A stretch of 64,000 nucleotides of DNA. It comes from Oleispirillum sp963678075. GTDB taxonomy: Bacteria; Pseudomonadota; Alphaproteobacteria; Rhodospirillales; Rhodospirillaceae. Under the pieces are notes generated by a model. The model was given only the letters and a program-made list of their open reading frames with translations, was not told the origin of the DNA and did no database searches. The DNA is taken from the NCBI GenBank assembly GCA_963678075.2, contig CAXXPK010000005.1:1-64000 (forward strand), read 5' to 3'. Positions 16,647-25,600 of this stretch are shown here, in pieces (position 1 is the stretch's first letter; the number at the start of each line of letters is the position of its first letter). The position numbers were made by a program, and so were the translations under genes.

Positions 16647-17621
16647 ATGCGTTTGCGAATGAAGTCGATTCTATCCGCCACCGTACTTGCCTCTTTGGTA
16701 GGCATTCCTGCGGCGGATGCCGCGCAAAGGTTCATCGCCATCGGGACCGGTGGCGTCACCGGTGTGTATTACGCCGTCGGCGGCGCGCTCTGCCGTCTGA
16801 CGAACAAGGACTACAAGACCACCGGCGTGCGCTGCTCGACCGAATCCACCGGCGGTTCGGTGTTCAATGTCAATGCCATCAGGTCCGGCGAACTCGACTT
16901 CGGTTTGAGCCCGTCCGACGTTCAGTACAACGCGATCAACGGCTTGAAGCAGTTCGAAAAGGATGGCAAGGTTTCCGACCTGCGCGCCGTCTTCGCGGTG
17001 CACCCGGAACCGATCACGGTGGTGGCGCGTCGCGATGCCAAGGTCAACAAGTTCGCGGACTTTGCCGGCAAGCGCTTCAACGTTGGCAATCCCGGTTCCG
17101 GCACGCTCGCCTCGATGGAAGAGTTGCTGAAGGAAATGAACTGGACCAAGGCCAAGTTCTCGTTGGCCGCCGAGCTGAAGCCCGACGAAATGGGCCCGGC
17201 CCTCTGCGACAACAAGATCGACGGCTTTACCTATGCGGCCGGCCATCCGTCGGCCGCCATCCAGGACCCGACCACCTCTTGCAACGCCAAGCTGATTCCG
17301 CTGACCGGTGCTGCGGTTGACAAGCTGGTTAAGGAACATCCGTACTACACCCACGCCACCATTCCGGGTGGCCTGTACGCGGGAAACCCGGACCCGGTGA
17401 AGACATACGGCGCGCTGGCCACCGTGGTCACCAGCGCCAAGGTTCCGGACGAGATCGTCTATAACCTGGTCAAGGCGGTGTTTGACAACTTCAACGATTT
17501 CAAGAAGCTACATCCGGCGTTCGCGCACCTGGAGCCGACCGACATGGTCAAGAACGGCCTGTCCGCTCCGCTGCATCCCGGCGCCGTGAAGTTCTATAAG
17601 GAAAAAGGTTGGTTGAAATAA
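16647..17621 (+). CDS. TAXI-family TRAP transporter solute-binding protein
   Basis: A periplasmic receptor of about 324 residues. The signal peptide (MKSILSATVLASLVGIPAADA) precedes RFIAIGTGGVTGVYYAVGGALCRL, the hallmark TAXI start. Further family segments are STGGSVFNVNAI, GELDFGLSPSDVQYNAI and GKRFNVGNPGSGTLASMEELL. TAXI proteins capture small acids such as dicarboxylates or glutamate. ATGs at 16647 and 16659 are both possible. The fused permease follows after about 100 bp, with a GC-rich hairpin (GGGGAGCGC/GCGCCCCCC) between them that could reduce downstream expression. Confidence 0.93.
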   Translation: MRLRMKSILSATVLASLVGIPAADAAQRFIAIGTGGVTGVYYAVGGALCRLTNKDYKTTGVRCSTESTGGSVFNVNAIRSGELDFGLSPSDVQYNAINGLKQFEKDGKVSDLRAVFAVHPEPITVVARRDAKVNKFADFAGKRFNVGNPGSGTLASMEELLKEMNWTKAKFSLAAELKPDEMGPALCDNKIDGFTYAAGHPSAAIQDPTTSCNAKLIPLTGAAVDKLVKEHPYYTHATIPGGLYAGNPDPVKTYGALATVVTSAKVPDEIVYNLVKAVFDNFNDFKKLHPAFAHLEPTDMVKNGLSAPLHPGAVKFYKEKGWLK

Positions 17622-17719
17622 CCACCCAAAAAGGGGAGCGCTTTTGCGCCCCCCTCTGCTATAAAGGCCTCGGCGTCTGGGGGCGGACGTCGGAGGGATA
17701 GGGAGACTAGGGGGTCCGC

Positions 17720-20341
17720 ATGACGACCGACGACAAAAAGACAACGACCGAAGAGACGGTCGATACCGAGGCCTTGCAGGAACTTGTCACCGCCGTTGAC
17801 ATGGGCGGACGCAAGCCGACCGGATTGACCGCGCGCCTGATGATGCTGATCGCGCTGTCGTGGTCGCTGTTTCAGCTGTGGTATGCGTCGCCTCTACCCT
17901 ACATCTTCAATTTCGGCATCATCACCGACGGTATCGCGCGGTCGATCCATCTGGCCTTCGCCCTGTTCCTGGCCTCGATGAGCCATCCCGCCCTGGTGCG
18001 TTCGCCGCGTGATCGGGTGCCTCTCTACGACTGGCTGATCGGCTTCGCGGGCGCCGCTAGCTCGATGTATCTGGTGGCGTTCTATCGCGAGCTTTCGCTG
18101 CGCCCAGGCCTGCCCACCGATCTTGACGTGGCGGTCAGCGTGGTCGGCGTTCTGGTGTTGCTGGAAATGGCGCGTCGCGCCGTTGGCCCGGCGATCACCG
18201 TGATCGCCGTCATCATGTTGGGCTATATTTTCGCGGGACCGCACCTGCCTGGCTTGATCGCGCACAAGGGCGCGTCGTTGTCGCGCGCCGCGTCGCAAAT
18301 GTGGCTGACCTCGGAAGGCGTCTTCGGCGTCGCGCTGGGGGTTTCGACCAACGTCGTCTTCATGTTCGTGCTGTTCGGCGCGCTTCTGGAAAAAGCGGGC
18401 GCGGGCGGTTTTTTCATCCAGCTGGCGTTTTCTCTGCTGGGCGGGTTCCGTGGTGGCCCGGCCAAGGCCGCGGTGGCGGCCTCCGGTATGACCGGGGTGA
18501 TTTCGGGCTCGTCGATCGCCAACGTGGTCACCACCGGCACCTTCACCATTCCGCTGATGAAGCGGGTCGGTTATCCTGCGGTCAAGGCCGGCGCCATCGA
18601 ATGCGCCGCTTCGGTCAACGGCCAGATCATGCCGCCGGTGATGGGCGCCGCCGCCTTCCTGATTGCCGAATATGTCGGCATTTCGTATGCCGATGTCGTC
18701 AAACACGCCTTTTTCCCGGCGCTTCTGACCTATGGTTCGCTGTTCTACATCGTCGATATCGAGGCGATGAAGATGGGCTTGAAGGGCCTGCCGGTGACGC
18801 GCAAGGGTTCCTTTGCCGGTTCCGCGTTGCATGGACTGATGAACATCTGCGGTGCGATCATTCTGGCCGGGGTGGTCTATTACGGTATCGGTTGGACCAA
18901 GGTGGTGTTCGGCCCGGCGGCCACGGTCATGGCGGCGGCGGGGGTGCTGGCGACGTATGTCTGGCTGATTTCCTATCGCGCCAAGTTCCCGGATCCGCCG
19001 ATCGACGATCCGACCACGGCCCTGGCCTCGGTCCCGGACTTTAAGACCACGGCGCGGACCGGCCTGCACTATATCCTGCCGGTGGTGGTGCTGATCTGGT
19101 GTCTAATGGTCGAGGAACTGTCGCCCGGGCTGTCCGCCTTCTGGGGCAGCGCCGTCCTGATTTTCCTGACCGTTACCCAGCGTCCGCTGACCGCGTGGTT
19201 CCGTAAGCAGGGCCCCCGGCGGGTTCGCGAGGAGACCGTCGCTGGATTCCAGAATCTGTTGGATGGGTTGGTTGCCTCGGCCCGCAACATGACGACGGTT
19301 GGCATCGCCACCGCGACTGCGGGCATTGTCGTCGGCACCGTGCTTTTGACCGGCGTCGGCTTGGTGATGACCGAGGTGGTCGAGTTGATCTCGGGCGGCA
19401 ATCTGCTGATCATGCTGTTCCTGACCGCGATCATCTGCATCATCCTTGGTATGGGGATGCCGACCACCGCCAGTTATGTCGTGGTCGCCACCCTGATGGC
19501 GCCGGTGATCGTCGATCTGGCAGCCAAGAACGACCTTGCTCTGCCGTTGGTGGCGGTTCATCTGTTCGTGTTTTATTTCGGCCTGATGGCCGACGTAACG
19601 CCACCCGTGGGTTTGGCGGCCTATGCTGCGGCGGCGATTTCCGGGGCCGATCCGGTGAAGACCGGTGTGCAGGGATTCCGCTATGAAATCCGCACCGCCC
19701 TGCTGCCGTTCATCTTCGTCTTCAACCATCGTCTGCTGATGATCGACATCGATGGCCCGATCGAATTCATCATCATGGTGGTGGGGTCGGTGGCGGCGAT
19801 GGTGGCGTTCGTCGCGGCGACGCAGCAATGGCTGATCATTCGCAGCCGGGTGTACGAGACCGCCTTGCTTCTTCTGATCTGCTTCACGCTGTTCCGCCCC
19901 GGTTTCTGGCTGGATATGATCGAGGACCCCTTCACCCCCGCTCCGGCGACCGAAATCTTCGCCGAGGCCGATCAGACCGAAGCGGGGGATCCGGTGTTTA
20001 TTCGCTTCGAGACCCAAACCTCGACTGGCGACATCGTCGAGAAAATGGTGCGTTTGCGCCTGGGCGAAGGCCCCACCGGCGACCGCCGGATGCGGGCCGA
20101 GGGCCTGAGCCTGACACGTTTGGGCGACGATGTGATGGTCAGTACGGTGCGGTTGCGCAGCCAGGCGGCGAAGTTCGGCATTCAGCCGGGCGATCGGGTG
20201 ATCGCGCTGGCCCGGCCCACCGATCGGCCGTCGCCGCAGTGGTTCATGGCCCCGGCCTTGCTGGCCTTCGGTCTGGTGTTCGTGCTGCAGCTGCGCCGCA
20301 AGCGCCGCTTGGTGGCGGCGGGGTTGCCCTTAACCGCGTGA
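17720..20341 (+). CDS. TRAP transporter fused permease (TAXI type)
   Basis: 873 residues with about 18-20 membrane segments. The small DctQ-like part is fused to the large DctM-like part, as usual in TAXI systems. Conserved stretches include GGPAKAAVAASGMTGVISGSS, TTGTFTIPLMKRVGYP, GAIECAASVNGQIMPPVMGAAAF and ILGMGMPTTASYVV. The C-terminal ~190 residues contain a further membrane pair and a periplasmic-type domain (DUF3394-like: FNHRLLMIDIDGP, then FETQTSTGDIVEKMVRLRLGEG). It works with the receptor at 16647-17621 as a sodium-coupled importer; substrate unknown. Confidence 0.94.
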   Translation: MTTDDKKTTTEETVDTEALQELVTAVDMGGRKPTGLTARLMMLIALSWSLFQLWYASPLPYIFNFGIITDGIARSIHLAFALFLASMSHPALVRSPRDRVPLYDWLIGFAGAASSMYLVAFYRELSLRPGLPTDLDVAVSVVGVLVLLEMARRAVGPAITVIAVIMLGYIFAGPHLPGLIAHKGASLSRAASQMWLTSEGVFGVALGVSTNVVFMFVLFGALLEKAGAGGFFIQLAFSLLGGFRGGPAKAAVAASGMTGVISGSSIANVVTTGTFTIPLMKRVGYPAVKAGAIECAASVNGQIMPPVMGAAAFLIAEYVGISYADVVKHAFFPALLTYGSLFYIVDIEAMKMGLKGLPVTRKGSFAGSALHGLMNICGAIILAGVVYYGIGWTKVVFGPAATVMAAAGVLATYVWLISYRAKFPDPPIDDPTTALASVPDFKTTARTGLHYILPVVVLIWCLMVEELSPGLSAFWGSAVLIFLTVTQRPLTAWFRKQGPRRVREETVAGFQNLLDGLVASARNMTTVGIATATAGIVVGTVLLTGVGLVMTEVVELISGGNLLIMLFLTAIICIILGMGMPTTASYVVVATLMAPVIVDLAAKNDLALPLVAVHLFVFYFGLMADVTPPVGLAAYAAAAISGADPVKTGVQGFRYEIRTALLPFIFVFNHRLLMIDIDGPIEFIIMVVGSVAAMVAFVAATQQWLIIRSRVYETALLLLICFTLFRPGFWLDMIEDPFTPAPATEIFAEADQTEAGDPVFIRFETQTSTGDIVEKMVRLRLGEGPTGDRRMRAEGLSLTRLGDDVMVSTVRLRSQAAKFGIQPGDRVIALARPTDRPSPQWFMAPALLAFGLVFVLQLRRKRRLVAAGLPLTA

Positions 20342-20347
20342 AGACTC

Positions 20348-21529
20348 TTACGGCGCGCGGAAGAACCGCCGCCTGAGCACGAAAGCCGCCGCAGCGATCA
20401 AGACGGCGAGGATGAGCGCCATTGCCATCCCCGCCGTCGGTCCGGCGGCGTCGATCACCGCCGCGAAGGCCGACGGCGCCACCGCCGCCAGCACGAATCC
20501 CGGGGTCAGCAGCCGTCCCACGGTAATGCCGTAGCGGGCGGGGTCGAATAGCACCAACGGCAGGGTGCCGCGGGTGATCGACATCAGCCCGTTGGCCGCG
20601 CCGTAAAGCCCGCAGAACGCCACGGCGGCGGCTAGAAACCAGCCGCCCGCCAGCCCGGCGATGAAGCTTAAGGGCAGGGTGGCGGCGGCCCAAAGGTGCA
20701 GGGTCAGGGGGTGAATCCGTCCGCCGAACAGGACTTCGCCCAGACGGGCCGAGGATTGGCCGATGCCGCGCAGCGACGCCACCCACACCGCCGCCGGCAG
20801 GGCCAAGCCCAGCCCCTGCAACAGACCGATCATGTGCGCCGACATTCCGGCGTTTAGGAAATTCAGCGCGCCGACGGTAAGGGCGAACAATCCGGCGGCC
20901 AGCATTGACGGCGGCGGTGGTGGCGGCAGCGGCGGTGCATCCGCGGGAGTGGTGGAGATTCGCGGCGTCGCCCCGGGCAGGGACAGGAACAGCGGAACCG
21001 AGGCCAGGGCGATGACGGCATAGACCGTCAGCGCGGTTCGCCAGCCCCAGCCGTCGGCCAGCCAGCCGCCGAACGGCCAGAAGACGGAGGAGGCCAATCC
21101 CCCCAGCAGGGTGATTTGCGCGATCGGGCGCTTCGCCTGGCCGCCGAAAGCCTTGGCCAGGGCGGCGAAGGCGGCGTCGTAAAGGGTCAGGCGCATCGCC
21201 GCGCCCAGGGCCGTCCAACACAGCAGGTATGTCGCATAGTCGTGGCAGGCCGACAGCCCTAGGCACCCGGCGGCGGTCAGCAGCGCGCCCAGGCTCATCG
21301 GGCCGCGCCCGCCAAAACGGTCGATCGCCCGTCCGATCGGTGTCGAGAGCATCCCCATCACCAGCAGCGCCAGGGAAAAACCGGAATAGACGCGAGCGTG
21401 GCTCCACCCCAGGTCCGCCGCGATACGGTTGCCGAAGCCACCGATCAGATAATACGACACCCCCCAATGAACGAGCTGCGAAACGCCCAGATGGAAAACC
21501 GTCCAACGGCGTGCCGTGGACGGGGTCAT
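20348..21529 (-). CDS. Major facilitator superfamily transporter
   Basis: 393 residues with 12 predicted membrane segments. The MFS loop 2-3 motif appears as GRAIDRFGGRGPM. Other hydrophobic segments include YSGFSLALLVMGML, LCWTALGAAM and GLYGAANGLMSITRGTLPLVLF. Its ATG (MTPSTARRW) overlaps the stop of the upstream small gene by four bases. Substrate is not predictable. It is convergent with the TRAP permease. Confidence 0.88.
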   Translation of the reverse strand: MTPSTARRWTVFHLGVSQLVHWGVSYYLIGGFGNRIAADLGWSHARVYSGFSLALLVMGMLSTPIGRAIDRFGGRGPMSLGALLTAAGCLGLSACHDYATYLLCWTALGAAMRLTLYDAAFAALAKAFGGQAKRPIAQITLLGGLASSVFWPFGGWLADGWGWRTALTVYAVIALASVPLFLSLPGATPRISTTPADAPPLPPPPPPSMLAAGLFALTVGALNFLNAGMSAHMIGLLQGLGLALPAAVWVASLRGIGQSSARLGEVLFGGRIHPLTLHLWAAATLPLSFIAGLAGGWFLAAAVAFCGLYGAANGLMSITRGTLPLVLFDPARYGITVGRLLTPGFVLAAVAPSAFAAVIDAAGPTAGMAMALILAVLIAAAAFVLRRRFFRAP

Positions 21530-21801
21530 GGGGAAAGGGCGAGAATGGCCAGGACCGCCAGCGCGACCAGGGCCGCCAGCCAAATCCACCGCGAGGCCGT
21601 GTTGGAGGGGGTCGCCCACGGCGCGCGCGGCGTCGCATAGGACAGGCCGGAACCGGGAACCCCTGCCGTGGTGCGGCTGCCGTCGCGACCCATGTTGACG
21701 CTCAGCCCGCGTCTGCCCAGGGATAGGCTGCCGCCGCTTTTGCTGAAATTCAGTCGTATGCCGGGGAAGATTCGGACGATCTTTCGAAACCGCGCACCCA
21801 T
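21526..21801 (-). CDS. DUF4236-like small protein
   Basis: 91 residues beginning MGARFRKIVRIFPGIRLNFSKSGGSLSLGRRGLSVN and later SRTTAGVPGSGLSY, which is the DUF4236 pattern (F-R-x-x-x-PG-R-x-N-S-K-S-G). A single C-terminal membrane helix (WIWLAALVALAVLAILAL) anchors it. Function is unknown. Stop and MFS start overlap as ATGA, so both are expressed together. Confidence 0.82.
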   Translation of the reverse strand: MGARFRKIVRIFPGIRLNFSKSGGSLSLGRRGLSVNMGRDGSRTTAGVPGSGLSYATPRAPWATPSNTASRWIWLAALVALAVLAILALSP

Positions 21802-21889
21802 GTCTGATCCCCCGACTCGCCGATGAATTTCAATAACATGGGCCTCCTTGGCGGAAAAAGGCAAGGGGGGACAACACGGTCGATGTTGT

Positions 21890-22618
21890 CTACACACCCA
21901 AGCAAGCGGCAAGGCGCGTTCCCTCGGCGATCAAATCGGCGAGCCGGCCCTCGCCGACGATACGGCCCCGTTCCAGCAGAATCGCGCGGTCGGCAAGACC
22001 GGCGGCGAAAGCCCAGTTCTGTTCCGACAGCAGGATGCCGACCCCCGCCGCCTTGATGTCGGAAAGGGCAAGGCCCAAGTCCTCGACGATTTTCGGGGCG
22101 ATTCCTTCCGACGGTTCGTCCAGCAACAGCATCCGGGGCTGCCCCATCAAGGTGCGCGCCACCGTCAGCATCTGCTGTTCGCCGCCGCTCAAGCGTCCGG
22201 CCTGCCGCGACAACAGCGCCTTCAAGTGGGGAAAGACCGCCAGCACCCGTTCTTCGTTCCAGACCGGGGTGCCGTGGCGCGGCGGTTGCCGACCGACGTC
22301 CAGGTTTTCCCACACCGAAAGCCGGGGGAAAATTCGCCGATCCTCGGGAACCCAGCCCAGCCCGGCATGCGCCGCTTCGTGCGGGGGACGGGCGGTGATG
22401 TCGTTGCCGCAAAAGACGATGCGATCGGAAAACACATGGGTCAGCCCGATCGCGGTCTTCAGGGTGGTCGATTTTCCGGCGCCGTTGCGACCGATCAGGG
22501 CCACCGCCTCGCCGCCGCCGACCGCGAAGTTCAGGTCGAACAGAATTTGCGGCGCACCATAACCGGCGCTGAGGCCGAAAAGCTCAAGCACCCTCGTTTC
22601 CTCGTAAAATTTCAGCAT
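21890..22618 (-). CDS. livF: LivF-type branched-chain amino acid ABC transporter ATPase (orphan)
   Basis: 242 residues. Walker A is GRNGAGKSTTLK, Q-loop VPEDRRIFPRLSVWENL (the RRIFPxLTVxENL pattern specific to LivF), signature LSGGEQQML, Walker B MLLLDEPSEGIAP and H-loop region LLSEQNW. LivF normally pairs with LivG, LivH, LivM and a binding protein. None of these is adjacent: downstream is the DUF4236-like gene and upstream is the divergent gdh. ATGs at 22630 and 22618 are possible. Confidence 0.9.
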   Translation of the reverse strand: MLKFYEETRVLELFGLSAGYGAPQILFDLNFAVGGGEAVALIGRNGAGKSTTLKTAIGLTHVFSDRIVFCGNDITARPPHEAAHAGLGWVPEDRRIFPRLSVWENLDVGRQPPRHGTPVWNEERVLAVFPHLKALLSRQAGRLSGGEQQMLTVARTLMGQPRMLLLDEPSEGIAPKIVEDLGLALSDIKAAGVGILLSEQNWAFAAGLADRAILLERGRIVGEGRLADLIAEGTRLAACLGV

Positions 22619-22696
22619 AGCCCATTGCAATAAAGGAAATAAGACTTAGCCTATTACAGGCGAGGAACAACACATAAAAGCCAGGGACACCAAAAA

Positions 22697-25600
22697 ATGG
22701 GCTCTGCTCTCTCCATCGGATCCGCAACCACGGTTGCCGAAATCGTCGCTCATGCGCGGCAGAAAATGCAGGCGGCGCACGCCAGCGCCGAGGAAACCGC
22801 CGCAGTCGTCGAATTCATCGGCCAATTCTATCGGACCGTGGCGCCCGGCGATCTTCTGGGCAAGCCCTTGGAATATCTGTATGGCGCGGCCCGGTCGGCG
22901 TGGGGGCTGGCGCAACAGCGGGCGCCGAAAACCCTGGCGATTCGCGCCTTCAATCCATCGTTTGCCGAACACGGCTGGTCGTGCGAGCACACGGTGATCG
23001 AGATAGTCAACGACGACATGCCGTTTCTGGTCGATTCGGTGAATGGCGCGTTGAGCGAGTTGGGTCTTGAAGTTCATGTCGTGATCCACCCGGTGGTCGC
23101 GGTGGACCGCGATGCCGCCGGGGCGCCGCGTCGCCTGCTGCCGGTCGAGCGGGATGACGATGGCGTGATCCCCACCGAGTCGGTGATGCATGTCGAGGTG
23201 ACGCGCCAGACCGATGCCGCCATGCTGGCCCGCATCGTCGCCGCGCTGACCGCGACCTTGGGCGACGTGCGCGCCGCGGTCGAGGATTGGAAGCCGATGT
23301 GCCGCCGGGTCGAGGAGGCCTTGAACGAATTCCCCGTCGGCGACGACGATCCGCAGGAATGCCGCGCCTTCCTGGAATGGCTGCGCGAAAATCACTTCAC
23401 GATGCTGGGGTTCCGTGTCTATCACTCGGTCGAGGGCGGCGATGGTCCGGCCCTGCGCAGGGACCCGGATTCCGGCCTGGGCGTGCTGCGCGATCCCGAT
23501 CGCCGGGTCTTCGAGGAATTGCAGACCAATGCCGCCGGACAAGTGGAAACCCGCATTCTCGGCGACCTCGGCCTGCCGGTGCTGGTCACCAAAAGCAGCC
23601 GTCGCGCCACCGTGCATCGCCCCGTGGCGATGGATGCGGTCGTGGTGAAGCGCCGCGACGGCGAAGGCCGGGTCACCGGCATTTGGTTGTTCGTCGGTCT
23701 GTTCACCGCCGACGTCTACACGAATTCGCCGCTGGCGGTGCCGATGTTGCGCAGCAAGATCCGGCGGGTGATCGCCGCCGCCGCGCTCAGCCGGAAAAGC
23801 CACGATGGCAAAAGGCTGTTGAGCATTCTGGAAAATCTGCCGCGCGACGAGCTGTTTCAGTCCGACGACGAGCATCTGGGCCAGATCGCGGTGGGAATCC
23901 TGCACTTGCAGGAACGTCGCCGTGTCGCGTTATTTCTGCGCGCCGATGCCTTCGAACGTTTTATGTCGTGTTTGGTCTATGTGCCGAGGGATCGTTTCGA
24001 TACTGCATTAAGGTTGGCGGTGCAGGATATCCTGGTCAAGGCCTTCGACGGGTCGATTCTGGCCTATTACACGCAGATCGCGGATTCGCCCCTGGCCCGC
24101 TTGCATGTTCTGGTGCGCACCAACCCGGGCGGTTTGCCGGTCTTCGACGCGCGCGCGATCGAAACCCGCATCGCGGCGGTGGCGCGGGCGTGGGACGATC
24201 AGTTGTGGGATGCCCTGCATCGTGGCTGTGGCGAGGAACGGGGGGCGCTGTTGCACCATCGTTTCGCGCGGGCGTTCCCCAGCAATTACAGGGAACATTT
24301 CGATATCGAGGCGGCTGTCTACGACATCGAGCGGGTTGAGGCAACGTTGGCTTCCGGCGCGCTGGGAATGAATCTTTACCGACCGCTGGAATCGCCCGAG
24401 ACCGAGATCCGGTTGAAAATCTATCGCGGGGGAAGCGCGGTGCCGTTGTCCGACATCCTGCCGATGCTGGAGCACATGGGTCTTAAGGTGATGGAAGAAA
24501 TTCCCTACGCCATCAAGGTCGGTGGCGGCGCGGGGGCGGAGGGTGGCGCCAACGTCTGGATTCACGATTTCGGCATGCGCGCGGCGGAGGGCGGCGCCGT
24601 CGATATCGCGGCGGTTCGCCGCCCCTTCCAGGAAGCCCTGGCCCGCGTCTGGTCGGGCGACATGGAAAGCGATGGCTTCAACCGGTTGGTCATCGCCGCG
24701 GGCCTGACTTGGCGCGAGGTGACGGTGCTGCGCGCCTATGCCCGCTATTTGCGGCAGGTGTTGTTCCCCTTCTCGCAGGATTATCTGTCGCAGGCGCTGA
24801 TCGACAACGCGGACGTGACACGCCGCACCGTGGATTTGTTTCATGCCCGTAACAATCCTTTCGGCGACGCCGAGGCGCGGGCCGACGCCATCCGGCGGCT
24901 GGATGGCGAAATCGCGCGGGCGTTGGATGCCATCGATAGCGCCGACGCCGATCGGATCTTGCGGCGCTTCCTCAATCTGGTGCGCGTGACCCTGCGCACC
25001 AACTATTACCAAGCCGAGGCCGATGGCACGCCGAAGCCGACCCTGGCCTTCAAGCTGTCCAGCCGCGACCTTGACGATTTGCCTAAACCGCGGCCCTGGG
25101 TCGAGGTTTTCGTTTATTCGCCACGGTTGGAGGCCGTGCACCTGCGCGGCGGTCCGGTGGCGCGCGGCGGCATTCGCTGGTCCGATCGGCCCGAGGATTT
25201 CCGCACCGAAATCCTGGGCTTGATCAAGGCGCAGATGGTGAAAAACGCGGTGATCGTGCCGGTCGGCGCGAAGGGCGGTTTCATCGTCAAGCGGCCCCCG
25301 CCCGAGGGTGGGCGCGAGGCTTTCCAGAAGGAAGGCATCGCCTGCTACAAGCTGTTCATGCGCGCGCTGTTGGGGATCAGCGACAATCTGGCCGACGGCC
25401 AGGTGGTGCCGCCGAAGGACGTGGTGCGCCATGATGGCGACGATCCCTATCTGGTGGTTGCCGCCGACAAGGGAACCGCCACTTTCTCGGACATTGCCAA
25501 CGCGGAATCGTTGGCCGGCGGGTTCTGGCTGGGCGATGCCTTCGCTTCCGGTGGGTCGCAGGGCTATGACCACAAGGTGATGGGGATTACCGCGCGTGGC

